Below are positions 19,400 through 30,235 of a stretch of DNA of 64,000 bases, piece by piece. Numbering within the stretch: the stretch's first letter is position 1; each line of letters opens with the position of its first letter. The notes beneath the pieces are model-generated. The model made no database searches. It saw nothing but the letters and a program-made list of their open reading frames with translations, and was not told the origin of the DNA. The stretch spans positions 1,023,001-1,087,000 of the forward strand of contig JAJOZX010000197.1 of assembly GCA_023014485.1 (NCBI GenBank), written 5' to 3'. This DNA is from Bathynomus jamesi (taxonomy: Eukaryota; Arthropoda; Malacostraca; Isopoda; Cirolanidae). A program made the position numbers and the translations under genes.

Positions 19400-20284
19400 G
19401 TTTAAAATTTGAATCAGTTCATTATTTGTAATTCAAACAAATGTTTTCTTCCTTGTGCAAAACAAAAGAAGTGCGAAGACTCGTGAAAAGTTTTGAAAAT
19501 TGTGAATAAAATGGTATTTTAGTAAGAGTCACTTCTGGTAACGAACTATTATATGCTATTTTGACATTATACCCAGTTGGTACAGTGTAGGCACTATTAA
19601 TATTTATTAATTACACTATACGTTATATAAAAAAAGTAAGTTTAACTAAAAAGCTCAATCTTTACAGAACAGGACTCCACAAAGACTACTTTGAAAACTT
19701 ATCACTGAACAACAAGTTCTATTTGCAAAAGTGTCTATTTACACTCCTTCACAAACATCAGACGTTTGACTGCACTTCATGAAAACAATGAAGGCGCGAG
19801 TTAAGCACTTCTTGACACAAGCAACGGTTGATAACTACTAGTGAACCAATCCTTACACGCTTCTTGCGCATTACTTTTGCGGATGACAGGTATACATATG
19901 TATATGTATATAAATTGCATATTATCTTTTCATTATATCGTAATTGCGTGCGTATGCCCAAAGGAATTGAGTTATACGCAATTTATAATCCATAATTATT
20001 CATTGAAGTTATATTTAAATGAAAGTATGAATGATAATAGTCATTTTTTAAATTCTTTTAAAGCGTATACTTAATTCTTATGAATTTAAAATTCATTTTC
20101 TTATATAATTTAGAACTAAATAATTAGGCTATCAACTTTATCGGTGCCCTAATCTCATACGAGTATTTTGATGACGCGATTGTGCAGAATTTCATCGCAG
20201 TTAAATTTCCTACACACTGACGTCATAATTTATTTACCTGATTAATTCCCATTTCTTAAGCTTCGTCGGAATATTTCGGATTAC
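18876..20284. other. AT-rich stretch without a recognised gene
   Basis: It holds (CA)n near 18930-18953, interrupted (TA)n at 19350-19400 and otherwise mixed AT-rich DNA. No ORF with recognisable similarity was found. Confidence 0.55.
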
Positions 20285-20340
20285 CTCGGTATGGAGTAAG
20301 TCAAGGCTCCTTCCTGCGACCCTTACTTTTCATCAATCAA
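20285..20340 (+). pseudogene. Short LINE reverse-transcriptase fragment
   Basis: A plus-strand frame reads YGVSQGSFLRPLLFIN, matching the GVPQGSVLGPLLFIN block of non-LTR reverse transcriptases. Only this block is visible; flanks are AT-rich. Confidence 0.55.
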
Positions 20341-20792
20341 TCACTCAGTCATAATTACTTATAAAATATACAGACTGGGTACAGAATAAATAAAGAAGTA
20401 ACAAAGACTACAATTAGTGCATCATACAAAAGAAAGGAAATAGATTTTAGTTTTTAACACTTTAATCCTATAAAAGCTTCCCATTTTTTTTGTAGACTTA
20501 TAATAAATATTAAATACCAAGTATACTGTATATATATCAAAGTCAGTTTACATTCATATATTTTGTGAATTATAAAATAAATTTTTAGAAAAAAAAAATA
20601 TATATATATATATATTGTGTGTGTGTGTGTGTGTGTAACAAGTCATCAACAAATGTAAATTACAATTAATTAATTAATTTAGTTAGTTAATTAAGTAATT
20701 AATTACATTAACGTGCTGTGAATGGAATGGGAAACATTAGAAATATTTGTGATATGGTTCCATAAATAAATGTATTGCCCATTCGGCACACA

Positions 20793-20815
<23 letters not shown>

Positions 20816-20852
<37 letters not shown>
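20816..20852. repeat. (CA)n(TA)n microsatellite
   Basis: A CA run from about 20791 and a TA array end directly at the left end of the mariner at 20853. Confidence 0.9.
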
Positions 20853-20855
<3 letters not shown>

Positions 20856-20900
20856 GGTGTAACAAATTCTGCTCGAATAGAAAACGGACGATAGATAATA

Positions 20901-21313
20901 CAGGGTGGGCCGTAAGTTTCCATACATAGGAAAATTTAAATTATGGTCTTCACGTGCGTCGATATTTGGATCAGCAGTTTCCGGATGCTTGGATTGGTCG
21001 GCGTGGTCCTGTGGAGTGGCCTCCCAGATCCCCAGATCTCACCCCCCTTGATTTCTATCTTTGGGGGCACTTGAAGGCCATGGTGTATCAGGAAAAGATA
21101 CGAGACATAAATCATCTAAAGGAACGTATCACCAACGCCATTACAAGCATAACGTCAACTGTGCTAATGCGTGTTCATCAACAGTGGGGAACACGTATTG
21201 AAATGTGTTTTCAAAACAATGGCAACCATGTAGAGCATATTATATAAATAAAAATGGTTGTCCATAAAAAAATGTTTATTTTTCCTATGTATGGAAACTT
21301 ACGGCCCACCCTG
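20901..21313 (+). mobile_element. Mariner-like element nested in the 5' end of another mariner
   Basis: It has the same terminal repeats as 6751-7511 (CAGGGTGGGCCGTAAGTTTC) with TA at 20899-20900 and 21314-21315. The 5' half of the transposase is deleted: the terminal repeat passes directly into mid-gene at about 20940. This dates it as younger than the host mariner. Confidence 0.92.
20942..21247 (+). pseudogene. Mariner-like transposase, C-terminal third
   Basis: It matches the transposase at 6841 from [14 protein letters not shown] onwards, without the TAG that interrupts that copy. It includes PRSPDLTPLDFYLWG with the third catalytic Asp and ends at the same stop. The first two catalytic Asp residues are deleted, so it cannot be active. 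Confidence 0.88.
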
Positions 21314-21315
21314 TA

Positions 21316-22288
21316 CATAGAATAAACGCTAGTGAAACCGCAAGAAACATTCAAAGGGTTTATGGAAATGATGTTGTGAGCGAATGGATGTGTAGGAGAT
21401 GGTTTGAGAAGTTCAGAAATGGAGACTTCAGTCTGAAAGATTATCAACGAACAGGACGACCAAATGAGTTAGATGAAGAGTTGCTGAAAGCAACAGTGGA
21501 GGAAAACCAAATGGTAACTGTAAGAGAACTTGGCCTGCAACTCGGCGTTAGCCGTATGACCATTCATCGTCATTTGAAGCTGTTAGGAAAAGTAGTGAAG
21601 TTGGAAAATGGGTTCCGCATGATTTGTCACAAGTGAATCTTCAACATCGAATCGATATTTGCACATCACTGCATTCTCGGCAGCTTCAGGCACCGTTTTT
21701 TAATCGGATCGTCACTGGGGATGAAAAATGGGTCCTCTATAACAATATTAAGCGTCGACATCAGTGGCTTAGCCGTGAAACAAAGCCTGAACCTCAGCCA
21801 AGGAATGGACCCCATCCAAAGAAAATTTTGCAATGCGTTTGGTGGGATATGCAAGGAATTATTCATTTTGAGCTTCTGCCAGAAAACCAAACAATCACAG
21901 CTGAAGTCTACTGCCAACAACTCCAACGATTGAAGATGGCATTACAAGAAAAACGTCCTGCATTAATTAATCGCAGAGGTGTTCTATTCCACCAGGATAA
22001 CGCGCGCCCTCACACTGCTCGAATCACCACTTCCCAGTTGGAGGCATTTGGTTGGAAAAAAATGCCTCATCCACCTTATTCTCCGGATCGGACATCGCTT
22101 CAGACTACCATTTATTCAGAAGTCTGCAACACCACCTGGATGGACAAAAGTTGCAATCCAGGGAAGCTATCGAAAACGAAGTGATCGCTTTTTTTAATTC
22201 GAAACCAAGGGATTTCTTCGAAAGTGGCATAAAAAAAACTTTTCTACAGGTGGGAGGAGGTTATAGAAAAAGAAAGGAATTATATTGA
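21316..22288 (+). pseudogene. Classical mariner (DD34D) transposase, frameshifted
   Basis: This is a nearly full-length mariner transposase. The N-terminal half (from about 21320) shows RRWFEKFRNGDFSLKD, TGRPNELDEELL and VRELGLQLGVSRMTIHRHL. The catalytic half shows VTGDEKWVLYNNIKRR (first Asp), LFHQDNARPHTA (second Asp) and a damaged third Asp block ending SDYHLFRSLQHHLDGQKLQ after a frame change near 22055. Another frameshift is near 21605. The usual Tyr-Ser-Pro-Asp-Leu-Ala motif is altered (YSPDRTS in one frame). The protein ends at 22288. Confidence 0.88.
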
Positions 22289-22362
22289 TGATTAATTTGT
22301 CATTATGTCATTTAATTTTTGTTCTGAATGAACTAAAAAATCGAGCAGAATATATGTTACAC

Positions 22363-22365
<3 letters not shown>

Positions 22366-22420
<55 letters not shown>
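22366..22420. repeat. (TA)n microsatellite
   Basis: About 55 bases of TA separate the mariner from the fold-back element that follows. Confidence 0.9.
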
Positions 22421-22422
<2 letters not shown>

Positions 22423-23065
22423 ATACACACAGACCGTGCATGGAACAAGGCACTCTTCTGGGAAAATTAAATCCACTATAGTCCGAATAATTAATGGTAA
22501 ATGACAAACACTATAGTTTTTCTTTTTCATGATGTTAGCCCGACGTGGGCATTGAAAAGTCACGGCTGTACTTTCAGCGATCCTTTGCGGTACTGCGTTA
22601 TGCGGTACCGGTTTGGTAGTGCGGTAGTACCGCAGTACCGCAGTACCGCAAAAAAAAACGCAAGTGCCCAGCTCTGGAAAAGTGGACGCTCAATTCTGCC
22701 AGTTGAGGTTTAAGTTTTGGTTTTTGGCTAAAAATATAATAGTTACCCCTTTTTCTTCGATGTATTCAATCCGACATGAATGCAACGAGTCTTTTGCTTA
22801 TATTGATGTTCTAAATATAGTGGGACTAGGCTGCTTTAAATCCTAGATCCTGTCCCAAAGCTGGATCCTATCTGCTTTGCAGATAGCTAGTGAGGGAAGC
22901 TATATTTTTGGGACCTCTCTGCGAGTGACCCGTTGCCCACGTCGGGCTAACATCATGAAAAAGAAAAACCTGTAGTGTTTGTCATTTACCATTACTTATT
23001 CGGACTATAGTGGATTTAATTTTCCCAGAAGAGTTCCTTGTTCCATGCGCGGTCTGTGTGTATCA
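22421..23065. mobile_element. Fold-back element with about 130-bp inverted arms
   Basis: The left arm from TGATACACACAGACCGTGCA (22421) to GCCCGACGTGGGC (near 22550) is mirrored by 22937-23065 with few differences. No transposase is present. A hAT-type MITE sits just inside the left arm. The element directly follows a (TA)n array. Superfamily not assigned. Confidence 0.78.
22561..22676. mobile_element. hAT-type MITE with GCGGTACTGC repeats
   Basis: The right end is AAGTGCCCAGCTCTG, the same terminus as the element at 8525-9062. The left end is a diverged counterpart. The interior repeats GCGGTA/TACCGC motifs. GAAAAGT occurs on both sides (22554 and 22677), compatible with a slightly mutated target duplication. 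Confidence 0.6.
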
Positions 23066-23258
23066 TAAAAAACCTCAGGGGACCATTCTGAGTTCAATCC
23101 CATATACATATATGGTGGCGCAAAAATCGCGCATCATAGGAATTTCCAGTGTTGACTATAATATATTATTTTTTTCCATTTAGGTATAGGGGTTGGCTGC
23201 GAAATTAACAATAGACGAGGGTGTGCTTGGTTTTAATGTATGGAATACCAGGTACAAT

Positions 23259-23308
23259 AAATCGATGAATCGGTACAGAATTTAAATTCTGTACCGATTC
23301 ATCGATTT
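23259..23308. repeat. Perfect 50-bp palindrome
   Basis: Two 25-base arms meet without a spacer. The first arm begins AAATCGATGAATCGGTACAG, and the second, 23284-23308, is its exact complement. No transposon ends or target duplications are visible beside it. Confidence 0.92.
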
Positions 23309-23525
23309 GTAGTACGTAATTCAAAGTAATTCATTGCGAGTCCTTTAAAAAAAAAGACTCGATATGCTTATCTTGCCTAAATAAAATCCCGATTAAAAGT
23401 TATAAAAGCATTTGTAGAATTGCCATTCTGATTTTTTCCTCTTTCCATTCAAATTTTAACTTATTTTTAAATTTCCTTTCTTTCTTCCAACCTTCCCTTA
23501 TTTGCTTTGCTTTAAAATTTTCATC

Positions 23526-23660
23526 AGGATTCGAACCCCGACTTCAGTGACTTCATTTCGTTTATAGCAAAATGATGTTACCCACTGAACTGTCGAATTT
23601 CCGACCTTCGTGTTTTAGCTTGGCTTACAAAGATACGGTGTCACCCACTGAACTACGGAC
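23526..23660 (-). repeat. Two tandem tRNA-like units (tRNA-Thr-like)
   Basis: On the minus strand two tRNA-like units follow one another. The first has an A box in GTAGTTCAGTGGGTGAC (plus 23640-23656), a TTTGTAAGCC anticodon-like region, and a weak B box at 23590-23605. The second has GTTCAGTGGGTAAC (plus 23577-23591) and a good B box GGGGTTCGAATC (plus 23529-23540). They resemble tRNA-Thr(TGT) or a SINE made from it. No complete cloverleaf was drawn with confidence. Confidence 0.6.
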
Positions 23661-23664
23661 GCTA

Positions 23665-23745
23665 GTGACTCAGTGAGTAACACTGTATCCCCTGTAAGCA
23701 AAGTGAAAAAACTGAGGTCGAGGATTTGACTCTCAGTGGTACTAG
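23665..23745 (+). repeat. tRNA-like unit facing the minus-strand pair
   Basis: GTGACTCAGTGAGTAACAC (A box) and GAGGATTTGACTCTC (B-box-like, 23720-23734) with a CCTGTAAGC middle resemble the minus-strand units at 23526-23660. Copies therefore stand head to head. Confidence 0.55.
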
Positions 23746-23865
23746 TTAATAATAATCCTGGCGTTAGCCAAATGGGCCTCATTCGTCAGACTTGAGCGTT
23801 GTGCCTGTTTCTGAATGATTATTACCCTGGGTTATGGTATCTGTAATTAATATATCGTATATTAC

Positions 23866-23932
<67 letters not shown>

Positions 23933-24321
23933 TAAATTATATATTATGTTATTATTATATCGTATATTAACATTTAACGTGTATTTCTGGTTAAATTAGT
24001 TTTTATTTGACATAAAATTTTCACATACCTCGAACTAACGTCGCTTCTCAAACTACCAACAGTACTGGGCATAAAGACGAATGGGGCATTTTTAAATCCA
24101 GTTATTTGAAGCAATAATGAAAGCCACCAACATTAATAATAATAATAATAATAATATAACAACTTTTGTTATTGCTAATCACAACTAAGTTGTACCAATT
24201 AACAATTCCCAACAAACACTAATTCTGTCTACAACCCAAACAATAAAATTAACAAAATATTTATGCTGATAACGATTATCTTTCTTCGGGAGAGAAAAAG
24301 ATAAAAATAATTTACTTTATT

Positions 24322-24355
<34 letters not shown>

Positions 24356-24547
24356 CACAACACAACGATCACAATGGCCACTTGTTATACTACAAACTCT
24401 TTCCCACGTACGGGCTAATTCGTTAATATATTCTTAACTGATTCTTCTTAAGAGTTTATCCGGAAAATTGATTGTACGAGTGTTAATTTGTTTAACTGAA
24501 ATTCATAAGGACTTTAATGAATACAATGATGATGATCAATATGGAAA

Positions 24548-24606
<59 letters not shown>

Positions 24607-25017
24607 AAGTTTTATAGTAGATGATTAAGCGATTTCCTGTTTATTTCTCAACGCAGTGAGAAACAAACACGAAAGCGCTTGGTCACCTCAAATTTACAAA
24701 TTCCTTGAGATATCAGTTGGCTGTGTTTCGAACACATTATGTGAAATCAAATGTTTTGTAAAAAATCGAAAGTCACGGTCGTAATAAGATATTGTTCTTT
24801 TGTTGTTTAAAGCATGTCACACACACACCAAAGTGACATGACAAAAATGTTATGACATCTCACTGATGTGTTACCAGTATGCATGGCTATTGGCTACGCA
24901 CCAAAGTGACAAGCATGAAACACACCTTTTCAGTGTTCACAATTTCTTCCTCGAATTTGTTAAGTTCTGAATAAAGTGACGTAACAAAAAAAGTCACGCA
25001 ATCAAAGAACAAGTTTT
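23746..25017. other. Microsatellite-rich stretch without a recognised gene
   Basis: It contains (TA)n at 23868-23930, (TAA)n at 24135-24155, (TA)n at 24323-24351 and (GA)n at 24551-24604. No coding or RNA feature was recognised. Confidence 0.65.
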
Positions 25018-25115
25018 AACCTTGGTTTTTCTTTATGCAGTAAGGAGGGGCCAAGGGCTAATGTCCCCCCAAAAAATGCCCCACCATAGAAAGAAAAGGA
25101 GAGAACCAAAATTGT
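25018..25115 (+). repeat. Dispersed repeat, copy 1
   Basis: The complement of this stretch matches 59205-59295, sharing GCCCTTGGCCC, a CTTACTGCATAAA-like end and TTTCTTTCTATGG-type text. Two copies in one window show a dispersed family, possibly a LINE or SINE 3' end. Class not assigned. Confidence 0.6.
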
Positions 25116-25849
25116 TACGAGTATGTAATAAATATATAGATTTTTATTTGTATTTTGTATACACTTGCGATATGATAAATGCAAATATCTTATTAATGAG
25201 GTAATCAAGTAGGAAACTTCGTATCCACTGCGCTCATGAATAACTGACAGCCGCTTATCTGCATGGTATGAAAGCAAAGCCTATCTACGTCTAGTTGGTT
25301 TAAGTTCGCATTATATAACATATTACATAACTTCACATTTTCATTTTATCTTTGAATTTCTTTCCTTTGTTTCAACCTCTCTTCTTTGGTTTGTTTTAAA
25401 ACATTTACTCGTTTTTAAATTTTCCTATACATCTTTTAACGTTCCTTTTTCAACAGAGAACCTCGTAGGGACCAACCAGCCGGTCTGTTGTTGCTGTTTG
25501 CTGTCCTTTGTATTTCTTTTTAATAATTTCATAAGAACTCTATTGAACGGAAATGTTTATTCCAATGAGACCTTAACATTTATTTTAAGCTCACGAGCCG
25601 TTTTGATTTTGGTGCAGCTTCGCAACTTCTGACCCATTGGCTTTGAATGTGAAGCTCGAAATTTTGATGGACGTGGTATTTTTGTAAATTTATAGGCTGA
25701 CTGGCTTCTCCTAGTATTTCACAAAAGAGTATGAAATTTTGTATAAATGTGGTCTGACCACTGATCTCTATAAACTACTGGATAACGCATTAGCTTAAAA
25801 TGTTCCAGTCACAAGTCCGCCATATTGGTACTCCCAAAATTACATCCTT
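25116..25849. other. Stretch without a recognised gene
   Basis: Mixed-composition DNA; small ORFs are unsupported. No transposon ends were recognised. Confidence 0.5.
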
Positions 25850-25940
25850 AGTTCCTGAGGATGTCATTAGACGAAAGCGCTTGAGCACTATTTCGTGTTT
25901 TAATTTCCTTCGTGGTTATCTTCATCATAAATATTATTCA
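25850..25940 (+). repeat. Single arm of the hammerhead-like palindromic repeat family
   Basis: TTCCTGAGGATGTCATTAGA then CGAAAGCGCTTGAGCAC is shared with 27269-27320. Here the left inverted arm is absent; instead CCATATTGGTACTCCC-type sequence precedes it. Confidence 0.7.
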
Positions 25941-26023
25941 CGTGTTACTTTCGTGAAATAATTTTTATATACTGTACATATTTTTGTTTGTTTGTGTATT
26001 TGATTAACACCACCATGACTATA

Positions 26024-26118
26024 TATATATATATATAACACACACAGTGTGTATATATGAATATGTATGTATGTATATGTATGTGTATGTATATATATAT
26101 ATATATATATATATACAT
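26024..26118. repeat. (TA)n, (CA) and (TATG)n microsatellite
   Basis: Interrupted TA, ACACAC and TATG repeats fill this segment. Confidence 0.85.
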
Positions 26119-26119
26119 A

Positions 26120-26230
26120 CAGGGCTCGAATTGAGGGGGAATGGCATCATCCCCCTTGTTGTCTAGATAAGGAGATGGCATCCCCATTGTTAACTCAGAA
26201 TCAAATAACCACCCTTTTATTAACTACATA
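26120..26230 (+). repeat. Dispersed GGCATCCCC-type repeat (also at 26805-26890)
   Basis: AATTGAGGGGGAATGGCATC and TTGTTAACTAC-like sequences recur at 26805-26890 as a diverged copy. A short dispersed repeat with no coding content. Confidence 0.5.
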
Positions 26231-26259
26231 AAATACGCTTCACATCCACCTAAAAATTT

Positions 26260-26303
<44 letters not shown>

Positions 26304-26307
<4 letters not shown>

Positions 26308-26632
26308 GTCGTATTCCCAAATTGAAGGCTAGAGAGGGAACATCCTTAATCCTGAAAGAAAATAGTGTAGCTTTGTGGTGAGAGGACCAAAACTGTTTAA
26401 TCAGCTGCCGAAAGACCCAAGAAACACGAAGGGAGTTGCAGTGGACATCTTCAAAAGAAGACTAGACGCCTGGCTCAGAACAATCCCCGATGAACTGGGC
26501 GTACCTGGCTATGTGAGGTGGAGAGCACAAGAAACCAACTCACTACTTCACCAGGCGAACTCGAGAGGAGGGGGCGACAAGCTTGACTTTCCCAAAATGA
26601 GGAATCATCACGCGGAACCTTTGTAAGGTTAT
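26304..26632 (+). pseudogene. LINE 3' end, sense copy (RT C-terminal tail)
   Basis: After a (GA)n run, a plus-strand frame encodes the C-terminal tail of the LINE family seen antisense at 17142 and 29243. It reads GPKLFNQLPKDPRNTKG, then RLDAWLRTIPDELGVPGYVR, and SLLHQANSRGGGDKLD. It ends at a TAA near 26626 and passes into TA repeats. One frameshift lies near 26372. The piece is too short to act; it is a 5'-truncated insertion. Confidence 0.85.
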
Positions 26633-26901
26633 ATATATATAAATATTGTAAATCCTCGCTAATCCGACTTAATGCAGCAGTCTGAGTCAGAATAGCCGAA
26701 TAGTTTCAAATTACTGATATTTTTATTCTAAACTATTTAATATTACTATTATAATAAAAAAATATTAATATATATAAAATGTACAAAATATGTACTTATA
26801 AAATAAGAATTGAGGGGAAGATGAGGGGATGGCATCCCCTTGTTAACTACCCTACCCACCCTCACCACCATCCCCCTTGTTTAAATTTTACAATTCGACC
26901 A

Positions 26902-26953
<52 letters not shown>

Positions 26954-26984
26954 AAATCACAAAATAACACGTGACCTTATTAAT
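26633..26984. other. AT-rich spacer with (TA)n
   Basis: It holds unassigned sequence and (TA)n at 26905-26947. The diverged repeat copy at 26805-26890 lies within it. Confidence 0.6.
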
Positions 26985-27146
26985 AAGTAAACAACCACAA
27001 GGAAAAGGAAACACAAAGTCCGAGCGCTTTCGTGATATATTCACATTATATATTCACATCACTATTTTCTGTTCCTCCTTGATAATGTGAATATATCACG
27101 AAAGCGCTCGGACTTTGTGTTTCCTTTTCCTTGTGGTTGTTTGCTT
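26985..27146. repeat. 64-bp-arm palindromic repeat with 34-nt loop
   Basis: The left arm (26985-27048) and right arm (27083-27146) are complementary with one mismatch. The right arm contains ATATATCACGAAAGCGCTCG. TA arrays flank both sides. Arms share the style of the repeats at 27204 and 29004. Confidence 0.88.
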
Positions 27147-27203
27147 ATATATATATATATATATGAAAAATTATTTCACGAAAGTGACACGTGAAAAGTA
27201 TTT

Positions 27204-27340
27204 ATGATGAATAAAACCACGAAGGAAAAAAGAAACACAAAGGGGTGCTCAAGCGCTTTCGTCTAATGTTCCTGAGGATGTCATTAGACGAAAGCGCTTG
27301 AGCACCCCTTTGTGTTTCTTTTTTCATTCGTGGTTTTATT

Positions 27341-27346
<6 letters not shown>
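27204..27346. repeat. 65-bp-arm palindromic repeat with CTGAGGA loop
   Basis: Arms 27204-27268 and 27282-27346 are complementary with an offset or two. The 13-nt loop is TTCCTGAGGATGT. Reading from loop into the right arm gives CTGAGGA, a GTC-ATTA-GAC stem, GAAA and the self-complementary GCGC followed by TT. A related single arm is at 25850. Confidence 0.88.
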
Positions 27347-27393
<47 letters not shown>

Positions 27394-27583
27394 TGATTGA
27401 AACCACCATAAACAGTATGTATATATTCTTGAAATAAATATAAAATTCAGGAGGTTCCAGCCTCTCTTTGAATTGGTGTCCATTCCAAAAAATATTAAAA
27501 TAAAGTTAAAATATAAACTAAAATTGAACTTGAAAATTAAATTTGCTTCTATTTAAGTATCTATAATTATATTAATTATATAT
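27347..27583. other. (TA)n and unassigned AT-rich DNA
   Basis: TA repeats at 27347-27388 are followed by AT-rich sequence with no recognised feature. Confidence 0.6.
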
Positions 27584-28560
27584 AACACTCTGACCCTGCT
27601 GTGACCTTAACCTTGAAGATATGACCCATAGCAGGGGCGTAACTAACGGGGTGGACGGGGGGGGGGGGACATGCCCCCCCAAACTTTTGATCTAAGTTAG
27701 CTTACGTGAAGGAAAATATTTAGTTCTTGAAATAGTCTATGATGAGTAAATCTTTAATTAAATTAGTCCTATTAGTATGCTCGAAAGTATTACTGATTCA
27801 GTACTATCATAATACTGCAGTGATAGATACTTTAATGGGACATCTAGTTATTTTTTACTTTAATTATTGCATATATTGTTTTCCTTTAATGTTAAGTATA
27901 TACTCGATATACATAAGGTAGTTGTGAAAATGATTCTTTGATTTTCCTATTACTATCATAAATATAGATCAGAGCTTTATCGAGACTCGAAAGGACTGGT
28001 ATTTAGATATCATTGTTATATTCTACCGAAAAAATATGCTTTGGAAGACTACATTTAAGACATTACCTACAGGATAGCAGCACAGAAATTCATTGCAGGA
28101 TTTTTCATCATTATAGTTGTCCCCCCTCCCCCAACTTTTGAAAGCTAGTTACACTCTTGACCCATAGGGTGGGCGATTGCAAATCATTTAGTGGTGGGTA
28201 ATATTTGTATAAAGTATCATCCCAATCCTTTCATTTATTCAAAGGTTATGGAGCAGACACGATAAACACTCTAACCTCTGCTGTGACCTTGCCCTTGAAG
28301 GCATGACCCAGTGGGTGGGCGATTACAAATCAACTGATGGTGGGTAACATTTGTGTACAGTATTATTTCAATCCCTTCACTTATTCAAGAATTATGGAGC
28401 AAACGCGAAAAACATTCTGACCTATGGCTATGCTGTGACATTGACCTTCAAAGTATGACCCGGGAGTGGGCGATGACAAATCATCTGGAGTAGGTAACAA
28501 TTGTGCAAAGTATCATCCCAATCTTCTCATTTGTTCAGAAGATATGGAGCGGACAAATGT
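27584..28560 (+). repeat. 147-bp tandem repeat array, split by a MITE
   Basis: Units start near 27584 (split), 28265 and 28411, each with a core like GCTGTGACCTTGCCCTTGAA, a GGTGGGCGATTACAAATCA block and an ATTATGGAGCAAACGCG-like end. The first unit is interrupted by 27632-28159. Units differ by about 15-25 percent by eye. No ORF is conserved. Confidence 0.82.
27632..28159. mobile_element. hAT-type MITE with perfect 8-bp duplication
   Basis: The left end CAGGGGCGTAACTAACGGGG and the right end GCTAGTTACACTCTTG are partly diverged inverted repeats. ACCCATAG flanks both ends (27624-27631 and 28160-28167). Near the ends are a G run (about 27657-27668) and C runs (27673 and 28122). No transposase was seen. 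It inserted into a 147-bp satellite unit. Confidence 0.88.
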
Positions 28561-28634
28561 TGGAATTCTTCATTGTGGGAGTACCAATATGGCCGCTCGA
28601 TGGCTTCAGTTCATTATATACGAATATAGTGGAT

Positions 28635-28735
28635 CTGACTGGACTAACTTAACTTAACCTAACCTAACTTACCTTAATCTGACCCACAATTCTATTGACA
28701 AGTGTATTGTGGGTTAGATTAAGTTAGGTTTAGTT
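28635..28735. repeat. Inverted repeat with CCTAA/TTAGG motifs
   Basis: TTAACTTAACCTAACCTAAC with TTAATCTGACCCACAAT is mirrored by ATTGTGGGTTAGATTAAGTT around a short loop near 28693-28705. The telomere-like CCTAA units are interstitial. Confidence 0.7.
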
Positions 28736-28764
28736 TTTAGAGTATCGATGTTATGATCTTGACC

Positions 28765-28990
28765 AGGGCCGTTTCTAGCATTTTGGGGGGCCTAAACCAG
28801 ATTTTTTTTGGGGGGGCCCCAACCCCATTAACTGATCATTTTCCAGATATGCATCCAAACATTTGCCTTGTATATATATATATGGAAAGCTCCACTTGCC
28901 ATGCACAAACTCCTTAATTTTTTCATCCATGAGGCAGCGCGATCATGCTAGGTTTTTTGGCATATATATATATACTGTATATATATATAT
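28765..28990 (+). mobile_element. Probable hAT left terminus, partner not found
   Basis: CAGGGCCGTTTCTAGCATTT followed by G runs looks like a hAT end. No matching complementary end with a duplication was found to the right, so only a terminus is annotated. Confidence 0.4.
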
Positions 28991-29003
28991 ATATATATAT
29001 ATA

Positions 29004-29146
29004 ATGTAAATCCACAAGGAAAAAGGAAAATGATTCCAAGGCACTTCGTGTATTCAGAAGTACACCTCGCCAGGGAATGACGAGGTGTACTTCTGAATAC
29101 ACGAAAGGCCTTGGAATAATTTTTCTTTTTCCTTGTGGGTTTACAT
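29004..29146. repeat. 66-bp-arm palindromic repeat with ATGACGA loop
   Basis: The left arm 29004-29069 and right arm 29081-29146 are complementary with a few mismatches around an 11-nt loop. From loop to right arm: ATGACGAGGTGTAC, a GTGTA...ATACAC stem, GAAA, then GGCC and TT. The order resembles the repeat at 27204. Confidence 0.85.
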
Positions 29147-29214
29147 CATTCATTCATTTCACGTGTTTAATTGTGAAATTCATCCCATATATACCTTACC
29201 TTACCTTATGAACC

Positions 29215-30235
<1,021 letters not shown>

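Larger units (their letters stand above)
20853..22365 (+). mobile_element. Classical mariner element interrupted by another mariner-like element
   Basis: The left end CAGGGTGTAACAAATTCTGC and the right end near 22340-22365 (complement with small differences) form imperfect inverted repeats of about 24 bp. Both flanks are TA arrays. The element is split near its 5' end by 20901-21313. Its own transposase is at 21316-22288. Confidence 0.85.
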
